This document shows, one piece after another, positions 35,550 to 48,022 of a stretch of 64,000 nt of DNA. A program made the translations under genes and the position numbers. The notes below the pieces were generated by a model. It was given only the letters and a program-made list of their open reading frames with translations. It was not told where the DNA came from and did no database searches. Source of the DNA: Nymphaea colorata. Taxonomy: Eukaryota > Streptophyta > Magnoliopsida > Nymphaeales > Nymphaeaceae. The DNA lies in contig NC_045138.2 in the NCBI RefSeq assembly GCF_008831285.2, forward strand, positions 14,334,571-14,398,570, written 5' to 3'. How positions within the stretch are numbered: the first letter of the stretch is position 1; the number at the start of each line of letters is the position of its first letter.

Positions 35550-37600
35550 GAAGGAAATAGACCTACTGGAAACCAAGAATTGTTATTTAAACTGTGTTTT
35601 GGTGTAGATTAAAGGTTCCCTTCCTGAACTAAGACTAAGAGGTGATAGTTCATGTCCGGTTACAAATCTGTGAGTGAAGAGAATATATTATGGATCATGA
35701 TGATAAACACTAAAATCCATGAAGCATATGACAATGGTAAAAACATGAGATGTGGTGATAATAACGATGGTTTTGGACAACTAACATTGCAGTGATGGTG
35801 ACATGCATTTTAGTTTGCCTAGATTTTAATTTGTCTTTTCAAAAATGTGTCGACGCCATTGAACCCAGAAGGTCCAAATCTATGGGCATCAAAATTCGAT
35901 ATGGCGCTTGGATTTTTTGAGGATATCAAATCAGCAATTTTGAATTGTTCTACATTTATCAAAAATTAGGGTTCATAAAATCAAATATTTGCATCAGAGT
36001 AAAACTCTTTAAGTTTATCTGTAAAGTAGATTCGAACCCACTGACCCGATAGGATGAATATAAAATCTTTAAAACAATTAGATTTTTTGAAAATTGCTTA
36101 ACAATTATACTTATGAGAAAAGTCTGGTAGCATTGAGATTTCAACCAGGGGTGTCACAACTTAAAGAAGAAAGTTCGCATATACTTACAAAAAAATAAAC
36201 GATAAATAAATGTAATCTCAATGTAATAGCAAGTGATGATTGCAATTATTAGGCAAAATATTATTAAACAAAATGGATGGATAACATCGATTCAACTGCA
36301 TCACGTGTATCGAGATTCGAAGGAGTAAAAGGGGCTAATAGGTCACTAGATACGCAAATCTTTTTCTAATAACATACAAAAACAACTTTGTGGCTTTTGG
36401 CAACACTAGGCAGCCAAGGGGTCATCATGCTTCAATCTCGATCCAAACCCATTTTAGAGATCTGATTTTGTTTGTTGGGTCGCCATTATTTGTCTAAACT
36501 ATGGACAAATTGAAGGTAGCGTATTGGGCGGCAAGGTCGTCCAGTTCCTCTAAAAACTCATGTTCGAATTTTGAAGTGGTCACTGTCACGTATCAGTGTG
36601 TTCTATCTTTACACCGTAAAAAGTTCCGAAACATGCTCTATAAACTCAAAGGGGGTAGGATGTACATAGAAGAAATCAGTGACCTCTCTTAGGGGCAGTG
36701 GAATAAACCACTCACCCTTAAATAAGAAAAAAAAATTAAGAAAGAAAATACACTAAAGAAGCCTAGCTTCTCCCTTTTCTCTCCTCCATACCACCTTAAG
36801 GTTTAGGGTTGGCTACTTCGAGACTTGAGTTGATAGTGTTACCTTTCTGAACTAGAATATAATGTATCTACCATTAATAGTATCAAAATAAACGACCAAA
36901 CTTTCACCAATCTACCAATTCAAGTGATTATATCTAATACTAAATGATATGTAGATCTGTTTTTTTTTTTTCCTTTCTTGGGTGCTGTGTGTGGAGTTAG
37001 GAAGACACCTAGCAATTGATTTCTCACGGTCGTTTTTTCAACTTACAAGGACTAAAGTTCAACCCTTCATCCAAGTGGATTATGCTCTTATGGGGGCAAT
37101 GAGATGGTCACTTGGGTACTGAGACATTTGTCAAGATCTGCAAGTTGAGGAACACCACAAGTCTAAAAAGCCTAGAAATGCGCGTTCATCGCCACGAAGC
37201 CAAATCTGGGTGTAGACTGGAGTACAACAAAATGAAAGGGAATTTAGGGTTCTCTCAGGGATTCATGGGTATGGTAACTTTTTTTTTTAACTATACACAT
37301 ATATGTAATATGCATCTTACATAGAGAAAATGTGATATATATAGTAGGAATGGTGTAGATTAGTACACCCTGAGGTCGCCTTTTGAAAAGTGTAAAACAA
37401 AGAAGGTGGCTCCATATGAATATGAAACCCCAGGAGCCTCTTGCTTTGCCTTGAGACAAGGGGATTCTCACACGCTGAGGGACCCAGAGGTACGTTTATA
37501 ATCATAAATGGCGTGTCACATGTCATGCTGGTTTTCACAATAGCACAGTAAGAAGCCACTCCCACTCCCACTTTTAGAGAGAGAAAGGGGGAAGAGAGAG
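33410..37600. other. intergenic upstream of the WIP gene
   Basis: No supportable gene. Contains (TA)n at 34468-34486, a compound (CT)n(AT)n at 35463-35547, and a poly-T run near 36960. A 155-codon minus ORF at 37317-37784 overlaps the presumed WIP promoter and has no recognisable domain. Confidence 0.6.
35463..35547. repeat. compound (CT)25(AT)17 microsatellite
   Basis: Pure CT run at 35463-35512 passing directly into a pure AT run at 35513-35547. Confidence 0.95.
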
Positions 37601-37945
37601 TTCTGCCGAGTCGGCAGAGATGTTGAAGGCCGAGACGGTTCGAGGAGGGCGAATCGTTTCGGTCGTCGACGTCGTGGAGACAGGGAGCGCATCCCTCGCT
37701 CACTCCCCGTATGAAAGCGCGTCGTTTATCCAACGTGTGATCCCACCAACCTCTCTCTCTCCCTCGCAGATTCTGAATTTCCATACACTTTTAAAGGAGA
37801 GAAAAAGATGGAATTATAGACTCATCAACCATCCAAAAGATGAGAAGAAACGGGAGAGGAAAAAAGAGAGGCAACCAAAATAAATGCTTCTCGTCACACC
37901 CAGATACAGATCTTCTCTCTCTCGTTCTTCCTCTCTTTCCCTCTC

Positions 37946-40394
37946 ATGGAACTCAGGGAGCATCTTGCTCAGACTTTTATTGAGTGGCTGAAGCCGCCGG
38001 GTTCGGAGTCTCGAGAAGCAAGGGAAACCCAACAGATCGGATCTCCTTACAGTGCTGTTGCTCAGCCTCTTCTCTCCGGCATACTTCCTGCTCTCGAGTT
38101 CTCGTCTCACCGACACCACGGTGAAGAAGGAATTCAGCGGTATGATGATCGGTGCCTGCCCCTGCTGAGCCAATTCGAGGAGAGGAAGTCGGCACCGGAG
38201 ACATCTGGGAGCAGCAGACCGAGCAGAGAGAGTTTTGTTGTGAAGAGAGAGGAATTAGAAGAGATTGATGATTGCCAACAGGAAATGGTGGCGCTGCACA
38301 TCGGGCTGCCGATCAAGCCGGCTGCAGGAGGAGGAGGAGGAGGAGCAGGAGCAGAAGGAGAGGGAGAGGAGGAAGGCTGCTGCTTCATGGGAGAAAGGTC
38401 TGAGGAGAGTAAGAAGCAGGAAAGAGAAGATGGGAAGGTGAAGGGCAAATACTGGATCCCAACGCCTGCCCAGATACTCATTGGGCCCACGCAGTTCACC
38501 TGCCCCGTTTGCAACAAGACCTTCAATCGGTACAACAACATGCAGGTTAGCAACTGTTCATCTCTCTCTCTAGATCTCTCTCTCTCTCTCTCTCTCTCTG
38601 GTTCTTACATCGGCGATCTTCTAATGGTGTTTTTAGCAGAAGAAAGATGGGTTTTAACGGCAATCTTCAGTGCAAAAGAAAATTCATTTTGGGTGTTTCG
38701 AAAGAGAAAGAAAGAGAGAGTCGACACCAAAACCTAAGTAAAGGCCATCATCGTTTGCAGGAAATGAACTACAAATTCGTCTTTGAACCTTCACACCCTC
38801 AACTCGGTATTTGCGTTTCATAATTGAACCAAAGTTGCATACCAACTGAAGACCATGTCCGTTGCTTTTGAACCTTGAATCAAACTCTACCATCTATGTC
38901 CATTTTTGTTGATCTTTCGAAATGAAATATGTGATGTAATAAACTTGAAAAATCCAACAGTGTTTTGGGCAACCTCACAACTGAACCGCCATGTTTTTCT
39001 CGTTCTGTTCACAGGGAAAACCTTCTTGATTCTAACGCAAAGCAACTGAAGGAAAAAAAAAAAAAGGAAAGGAAAGCCGAAAAGCCGGCAAAAATAGAAA
39101 ACAAAATTTGTTGATTGCTAGAGAAAAAAACCAGAGAATATGATTGTCTCGCTGCCACTTAGTCACCTCCGAGAACTCAGATGGCAGTGAAGAGTACTTT
39201 ATGTGAATCACTAAGTTGCAGAAACTCCGAATCACCACACAACCGTTAATGGAACCGCTGCAAGCGTGCACGCACACACACACGTGCACACCCTCTAGGA
39301 AGGGTCTACGTATGTGAGAAGAAAAGAAGGAAATGTCGTTATTTGGACATATAAAAAATGATATCTCTTTCCTTTTCCCATTACTGCACATTACCTTGAG
39401 AACTTGGGAATCTTTTCACACCATCTTATAGACTTTGTACACATTAATACATGAAACAAGAAAAATATTACCTTTCCTTTCCTTTCTTACTGAAAAACCA
39501 TCATTAGGACCTCTGCATATTTCATTTTCTTCCAGTGTAACTAAAGTGGCACACTGCTTTTTGAAAACTTCACTCAATTTAAAACCAGACTTCCCCGTAC
39601 ACACTCAAAAGAATCGTGTGCCGTCTACATATCTTGCTTGGCCCACAACGGCTCCATTCATCTTACAAGAACAACTTGTGAATGACACCAAGTTGATGGA
39701 ACGTGAAGGGTTCGGAGCCCGCAGATCGGGTTCCTCTGCCGGAAGCCGGAAAATTATATGAGCTGAGTTTTGGCAGGCAGAGGTGACCTTAAAGATTCTA
39801 CCAACAAGAATCATGGGGTGTAGTTTAACTTGCTTTATCTTCTATATCTTCAGTCTAGAGGAAAAGAGAAACTAAAGAGAAAGATCTAATGGCCATCTCG
39901 ACCTAATGGCTCTTTGTGTACTGAATTTGGTGCAGATGCACATGTGGGGGCATGGATCCATGTACAGGAAAGGGCCGGAATCGCTGAGAGGGACACAGCC
40001 GACGGCCATGCTGAGGCTGCCTTGCTACTGCTGCGTTCAGGGCTGCAAGAACAACATAGATCACCCGCGGGCAAGGGCGCTCAAGGACTTCAGGACACTC
40101 CAGACGCACTACAAGAGGAAGCATTGGCACAAGCCCTACAGGTGCAGGAAGTGCACCAAGCCCTTTGCGGTGAAGGGTGACTGGAGGACCCATGAGAAGA
40201 ACTGTGGGAAGCTCTGGCACTGTATCTGCGGCTCGGATTTCAAGCACAAGAGGTCGCTCAAGGACCATATCAGAGCCTTCGGGAAGGGCCATTCTCCTCA
40301 CCCGTTTCACCACAGCCCTTTTGAGGAAGAGAAGGAATGTGTCTCTGGATCGGAGGCGGAAGAGGTGATAACGAGGGAGAGCAATGCTAATTAA
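37946..40394 (+). CDS. WIP-domain C2H2 zinc-finger transcription factor
   Basis: Plant-specific WIP subfamily (TT1/WIP1, NTT/WIP2 and relatives), nuclear regulators of seed coat, transmitting tract, root cap and leaf vein development. Two exons, 37946-38545 (600 nt) and 39936-40394 (459 nt), give 352 aa. The phase-0 GT-AG intron of 1.39 kb interrupts zinc finger 1 just after NNMQ. The N-terminal half is variable but keeps VALHIGLP (115-122). A Gly then Glu tract spans 128-144. YWIP at 169-172 gives the family its name. Fingers: ZF1 C186/C189/H202/H206; ZF2 about 230-263; ZF3 C270/C273/H286/C290 (CCHC type); ZF4 about 296-319. The leader is pyrimidine-rich. Which WIP paralogue it is needs a tree; the family call is firm. 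Confidence 0.95.
38546..39935 (+). other. WIP gene intron
   Basis: Phase-0 GT-AG intron of 1390 bp inside zinc finger 1. It contains a (TC)n stretch at 38561-38599 right after the donor, a CACACACACACGTG patch near 39274, and no other coding signal. The open reading after the donor (to 38737) is read-through, not coding. Confidence 0.85.
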
Positions 40395-41852
40395 TGAGTT
40401 CATCGTATATGGCTCGGTTGCATGCGCTATTTATATGGTTATCTTAAGCATATGAATCCATCCTCTCGTAGGTATTGTCATTCCATGCAACTTATCATCC
40501 TCTTTACATTTCAGATTAATGGGTTCGATAAATATGACTTCTCTAGCTAGAAGCTTCTTTTTCTTATTGCGACGAAATATTTCCATCCGGATTGAAGATC
40601 CGCTGTTCGTGCCGATCGACCTGACAGAGGCTGTCTTCATGGATATATTGTGGAATTTCTTGCAACTGCTGCAAGATGGTGTGTTAGAATGCATTTTGGT
40701 GAAAGTGGGAGTGTTTATATAGGACTCTGGAAATTGAGGACTGCGGATTGGTGCATGAGTTGAGAACATTCTGTCTACTGTGCATGATCAAGCTAGGCGC
40801 TTCTAATCAGAAAGGTGAAACTGAAAGTTGAGGTTCAGGCTGATCAGGTTGAGTAACAGAATGTAAGGGAGCTGCGAAGTAGCTGAATTTTCATTGTTGC
40901 AGACCATATATATGTAGCCTTTCATGCAGGTTCTCTTTATTGCTGTAAGGTCTTGAGAAAGAAAGTTTGCCTAGATCACGGACAAGCTAATTGAGGAAAA
41001 ATTTTACATAACAAAAGTTCTATTAGTTTCTGTGTGTTGCTCCTGTGTTTTTTAATGTTGTCTGTTCCAATATCATACTAATATAATTAACACCACATAG
41101 CGTGGTTCTCTCTCTCAATAAATGTTTTTTATAGTTTGATTCCATAGAGAGAGGGAGAGAATCTTAAGGAGGTGAGCTATAATATTAGCGTGGAACTTTA
41201 CCTCCATAAAAGAAGATGACGGTGGGATCATCTTGACAAGAAGTGCTGTGCTAAAGGAGCATATTTGTCACATACGGAATATGGAGTCGTGTTTTTCTTA
41301 GATATTGAAAAGAGAAAATCTGGTTCATCGGGGTAAGCCCAAAAGGGAAAAGCAATCTCACATCTTTATTTCTTGCTTTGCTTTAACAGTCGCTTTGTTC
41401 CTTCTTCCTTCGTCTGAGTTTAAAAGGAGCTGCGATAAAAGATTACGAGTTTTCTCTCATTTTGTAGGTGCCGGTCTTCATATATATTGAAAAAAGTAAG
41501 CAACGAAAGCACTTTTTGTTCACCGGAAAATGAGAAAGTCCTTTTTCTCCCTTTCCCTCGTTATCCTAGCATTTTATTTGTCCTCTTTTTCTTCTCTCTC
41601 TCTCTCTCTCTCTCTCTAAGGATAGAAGCCTTGTTTCCTTTTGAAAAGATGGATGTGGGCCTCTTGAGTCCACACCTGAGACCGTAACGAATCCACCATG
41701 CATTCTTTAATGTTAAAAAAGAGGAAGACACTGAAGTGACTATGATTGCCCAGAGAGAGCTAGAGAGAGGACGTCACCCTTCCGTAACACACTTTTAAAA
41801 GACTAATACTAACCACATGATGCACACAGTACATGATGAATCATGACGACGA

Positions 41853-41853
<1 letters not shown>

Positions 41854-41929
<76 letters not shown>

Positions 41930-41955
41930 TATAGAGAGAGAGAGAGAGAGAGAGA
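41854..41955. repeat. compound (AT)n-(GA)n microsatellite
   Basis: Pure AT for about 74 bp, a few junction bases, then (AG)n at 41933-41955. Confidence 0.95.
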
Positions 41956-44900
41956 TGGAATATGAATACAATTATGTTCTCAGTATATTTCTTGCGGGAT
42001 TTGCTCTTAGTGTGATTTAAAAAGATGAACTGAGTAGTTAAAATTGTTAGATACTAGTTGTGTGAAACACATATTGGTAGTCATGACACGAACTCATCCA
42101 GCCAAAGGCAAAAAATTTTGGCTTTTAAGGGGTTAGGTTTGGAAACTGTGGAAGATACTTTTGCTAGCTATCACAAAAGCGATCAAAGTTTCAGAACCTT
42201 CAAGAGTCACTCACTGTGTATGCCGAAGCACGCATAAAACCCTAGGAACAAGGAGCTACTAGCTTTGCAATTGGTTGTGCAACTAAGTCCGACTATATAT
42301 CTATGTGCGGCTTGGTCATGTCAGCTTTTTTCAGAAAAAGTGAAGAACTTTTCTCAACTTCTACATATGTGGAACCTTCAACAACAGTATGCTTCCCTAT
42401 ATATCAACAAAATTCAACTCTATCCATTAAAATCAAAAGGAAAAGAATAGTCGCAATATGTTATGCTTGCAGTATCTAGCCAAGATCTAGCTTCTCTCTT
42501 TATGCATGCGACAACCAAGATGCATACGTGATGAGCATTGGTTTTACAATCTACGTAATTCTAACAAAATGGTTCAATATAACTGAAACCTTATTGATCA
42601 GCTCTATTTTTAGTAGAAGATGCCATTTCGAGACCATGCAAGGTGCAATTTATACTAGGTATTCCCTAACAACTCTCTCTTCAGCTTGTTGCTACCAGAT
42701 TAATTTTAATCCAAGATCAGCTAGCTGCAGTTTAGTTTTCCAGTGTTAAACACTTAGCCTCCTTTACATAACAACGTTGAACTCAACCCCTAGTGAATGT
42801 GGCTGTGTTGGGGGCAATGATCTATACTACTTTACTCCAAAAGTTCTTACTTTTTCCTGACTATCCATGTTCAATAAAGTATTCGACTTGACCAACTTCT
42901 ATATCTCCCTTATTGTGCTGTGCCACCGAACTGCCTAGTGTTTGTCGTGTATATAATGCGTCTATTGTATCTCCTCCTGCAGCACTAAAGACGTGAAAAA
43001 AAAAAAAAAACTAAGGTGGTAAATATTCTTGGTAATATTTGAGGAACTTTTGCTTCGGCTATAAAGAAAACGGTGAAGAAAACAGAGAGGAGTAGAGTGG
43101 TCTTCTTCATTTGGTCGAGCAAATGTATGGCTAAAAGACGACTTCCGTGAACATGTATCTATATAATGGAATGTGTCCAACGAGTGCACAGAAGAAAGTG
43201 AAAAACAAAAAGAAAAACTGTTGTACACTGGATTGGGGAAAAAAAATGATAGATAACATAATTTTTGACTTATTAATATTGACGACGATCAGAATATGAG
43301 CCAGAACTCTCACGTGAACTGCAATTTACAGGTTTATTTTGTCTGGATATATATCTACATTTTGTAAGGACAGAACAAAGAACCCTAAGTTTATAACTAC
43401 GTAAATATATATTTAATGAACGTGTGAACTTTTCATTCATTAGTAAATATGCACACTTGTATGGTTGGCAAAGTATGGACAAGATAAGGTCTTCCGATCG
43501 CCAAATGAATTCGGACTAAATTCCAATGCATGCATCATCCATGCAACGATATTCTTTATCTCATTTTCGGATCACTACGATCAATTTTTTAGGCATGCGA
43601 TTTTTGTGAATCATTAGCAAAAGAATAATATTTTTTTCCTTTAATGCTATCGAATCTAGACCAAAGTTATGCCTCTAATGGCCCCATGAGACCCTACAAT
43701 TGTTTGTTTCGTATGCATTTCAGATCTAATAGCGAACAAAAATGATTAAAGTATCTTAATTCATAATTCAACGCTTATCTTAATCGACTTGGCCAACCCA
43801 CTCAGGCTAGTTGAGAATGATTGGCTCAAATTTAAGGAAACAATGTACTAATTTGGATTTTTTTCTTTGAAAGACACATTCCACAATGTTTACTGAGGAT
43901 TTTCTTAGTCACCAAGTGTAGGCCTTATATTTATATGCTTCTTTATCTTTTTGTCGATTAATGGCCATAATCAGAATCAAGAAAGGTAGATATAAATTGC
44001 GTTATATGCTTCCGCTTGGATTTGAAGCTTTAATTTGTGGTGGCAAACATGAGTAGTAGCACTAATTCCAACCAAACCCTACCTCCCCCTAGCCACATCC
44101 ATCTCATTCAAAATTCTCATAATGGGGTGTGCCTGTTGGCACCATGAATTTGCAAGTGAAAACAAAATGGAGGGGCTTATGATGGCGACTGTTCATGTGC
44201 CCATGTCTCCTGTAGAGAGAGAGAGAGAGAGAGAGAGAGATCATGCGTCATCTATCCGTAAAAGTTGTATATGTACTGATCTGATCTCTCGTATAACTAT
44301 TGCGACTTACCTTAATCGAATTAATGGGACTGCTCACATGTTACCTGCACGTTCACTGAAGTCGTTCTTTTTAATTGGGTCGCCGGAAATTCTGATGTCC
44401 GTAAGATTTTCCGGCGATAACTAAGAAGATGGTGCAATTTTTATGTAAAAAAGAATGGTAATGCGTTTAATGAAGATCAGTTCCGATTCGACCAGGCACT
44501 TGGACTCTGTCCACAGGATCACATATTCGATGAGCAGCCACTCACAATAATGAGTTTCAGAGGGCGGTACGAAAGGCTGATGAGATGAATCATAAGATCC
44601 AAATGGAGGGAGATAGGAGACACTGTTCATGTGTTCATGTCTCCAAAAGACAGAGAGAGAGATATTGATTGATGTTGGCGAGGTTGACGCCATCATGGGA
44701 AAGGGGAAGGTCAGAGGAAACGACTGCACTAGCTAGCTTGCCTTCTTCTAATGGTAGAAAGAAAAAAGACAGAGAAAGAGAGAGACAGAGGAATCAAATA
44801 AAGCGGGACGCCAAAAAGAGTGAATCGGTCACGATCTCTTGTCGGCTGGGAAGAGACTTTCTTTCCCTCTCCCTATCTCTCTCTCTCTCTCTCATCGTCT

Positions 44901-46256
44901 TCGTCTTCGTCTTCGTCTTCCTCTCCTTTTTTCACCTTTCAAAGTAAAGGTCTGGCAGCCAACCACGACCGACTCGGATTTGCAGGCCGGCTCTGCTGAA
45001 AGCTCACGGTTGCCCGATTCGGGCCTGCTGGGCCAGGACTGGCTTTAAGCATGCTGGGCCGGTCCTTTAAATCCGACTGATGAATGGCTGGGATGGGTCC
45101 GGTCCCATCGGACGGACATGGCGGGCCCTTCCTGAAACACTGTCAATTTATTATAATTGGTCAGGCTCTGGCACAGGCTGAGCAAACGGTCGAGCCCCAG
45201 GCCCAGCCCACCTTGGGTCGAGTAACAGTGCTTTGTCTCCTCTACAAGGTACAAGGCCCTTGGATACTGTAGCTGGCAATGTAAGTTGTCCGGACCTATC
45301 ACATAGCCATGCATTCAATCCCAACTCCAAGCTAAACCTCCTTTGAGACTTATATATATAATTTGTAGATTTCTTCATCCAGGTTTGAATATAGAAACCC
45401 TCCTCTCTCTCTCTCATAGCATACAGTTAATGCACTGTCATACTCACCCGATGCAATGCATTGACTCACCATGATTGAACTAAGCTCAACATGGTTCAAG
45501 GATTTCAGTTCATATGTATATATATATATATATATATGAAATAATTGGAAATTTCATACCATTCGGATGAAAACTAAATTAATGATTATTAAAGTACTTT
45601 GGTATATTCTAACCGTACAGATATTATCTTAGAAAGGGTTGATGACAGTCATACACAAAATTAGTCATTGTTTGAGTTCAACATATAAAAAATTCTTATG
45701 ACTTCAATTTTTTTAATAGTATAAAAATCAATTATTTCCTTAAAAACAAATTGAACTAAGGCATTATATCCCCTGAACTAGTTGGTCTGTGATATATAGG
45801 TCTCGTTTTTGTTCAGATCCTGATCAAGCTTGACAAGAAGAAAAAGGTTTCCTGTTATATGTGGATCCAGATCTAGTAGACATGGCCCATACACCAAAGC
45901 ATAATCAGATCCAGAACTTTTCAATTAGATAAAGGTGAAGAAGGATACCTGTAAAGCTTGGTCCTGTCTATTTTCAAAGAAGAATATTGATTCTAGACTT
46001 GAATAAAACTGGTAGTTGAAATTGTTTTCTGGGCTGCACCAAGATTAGCAAATGTGGTGCAGTTTACTAATAATCGAAAAGGAATTTTTGACAAAACCAT
46101 GCTCAACTTATTATGGTGGCATAACAAACGCATTCTTCACTTTGAATTTCTTCTGTTTCATCACTGCCTTTTTTGCATATAGATATTTAACAAGTCAATA
46201 AGTTTAACTTGAACGTGTTTTTCTTTTATATCCAAAACTGTGATTAGGTTCTGTAA

Positions 46257-46359
<103 letters not shown>

Positions 46360-47850
46360 ACGCCGAGTTCCCTGTTAGGACACATTCATATGGATGAAAG
46401 TTTCCGAGATCTTATTCTGTCTTTCTTGGCACGATGTTTGATTTGATTTTTGACTTTAGCGTAGTCATTGTCTATGTCTACTCCATTTTGATGAAAAGTT
46501 GCTGGACATGTAGGTAAAAAGTGGGTTTTAATAGCTAATGTGTTTCATATATATGACGAGTTTTACGACTACTCTTTCTCTGCTTAATTTTTCACATGTA
46601 TATATATATATACATGCACCCTCTTGATTGAGATTAAGCTAAGTGCCAACTTATAGTGTGTGCCAAGTAATTGGAGTCAGGTGGGTGAAACTTTATTAAT
46701 GGCTATCTGTATATATATGTGCATCCTTTCCGATTCTTGCCCCATTATCATGCTAAACACCTTTTACTAGTGTAATTACAATCACCAATAATAAAATAAT
46801 CATAAATCTTAAATAATTATATTGCACGTTAATTTCTCTCTTATTGACATGATAATTATATTGCACTCAATATTTATGATATTATTGATGAAAGTGACCT
46901 TTTTGTTCTTTTGACCGGAAATAATTTTTAAATCCCAAACAACTCAGTGGTTCTTCTGATGCATCTGGTCATTGATTATTTTTGAACTAATGTGAAGGTG
47001 TGAGGTGGGGATGTAACTTGTTATTTTCAGATTTGAAACAAATATCATCTTTCCAAACAAATATTGTTTTCTTTTGGGCAGAAAAATAAAAACAAAGAAA
47101 AAAGGGAGAGAAAAAAAAAAAGACAAGAATTATTGTGAGCATGTCCAAGGACACATATATCAGTCACATGACATAAAGGAGAGCTTACGAAGATGGGATG
47201 TGATGACACAGTGGGGAGTTGTCTCCCTGCAGGCACGTTACTTATGGTTCACATGGGTCATGGCCCTACTTCACAGTGCAGAGAATCATGCGCTGCCCTA
47301 AATTTGCCAAAAGATATGTTCATGAATCATATATAATCTTTTGGGGGTGCAACAATGGATGCCATGTTTCAGTATGAAAATGAAGAGGAAACCCAACAAG
47401 GAAACAGGCCAAGCATTTATCTTAGGAGCATAATTGCCTAATAATTCTACCACCCATCCAACCTGCAATCATTCAATATTAGAGTTTCACCAAACTATCA
47501 ATTTTCACTCTTCTTTTACCCATTTGTGTGATAGCTTCTTTAAGCAGTATGCAACTTTGTCCAATATGTAGCCTGAGTTGTACATGATAAGTTGTTTATC
47601 TACGATCTATCAGTCATGCTTTTCAGAAAAGTTGGAGTTCTTTTTTTTTCTTGAACTTTTTCGGGTGAAGCACATATGGTAAGGTGTATCTCATCACCAT
47701 ATGTTTCAACAGCTTCTTATAAATGAATATATATTTTGACATTTTTTCTTGGTGTATGTTCATGATCACTCACCCACTTGGCTTTGTGGGTTTGCTTAAT
47801 TCCATTAAGCTGAAGGAACTATGGATTTGATGGTAGGATGTAACGTGAAG

Positions 47851-48022
47851 CTAGTGGCGGAGCCAGGATATTTTGTCTAAGGACATCGAAGCCACCAGCA
47901 CAGGTCTGATGTGGGCGCTCCATGTCATGTTTAAGTTATCACAATGTCATTACTATTTCTCTTGACAGGATGGTGTGGGCAGTGGCCCACACGAGCCCCC
48001 ATGTATATATGTCCGCCACTGC
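47851..48022. mobile_element. short element bounded by AGTGGCGGA inverted repeats
   Basis: Begins CTAGTGGCGGAGCCAGGA and ends TGTCCGCCACTGC; AGTGGCGGA and TCCGCCACT form perfect 9-bp inverted ends. The interior has GTGTGGGCAGTGGCCCACAC. GTGGCGGAGCCAGG ends are common in short plant repeats. No coding capacity and no obvious target-site duplication. Confidence 0.4.

Noticed and set aside
37317-37784. 155-codon minus-strand ORF upstream of the WIP gene
   Set aside because: Lies in the presumed WIP promoter, has no domain and uneven composition.
44980-45260. GC-rich patch with open frames on both strands
   Set aside because: Word composition (GGGCC/CCGGCC) fits a transposon fragment; no domain in any frame.
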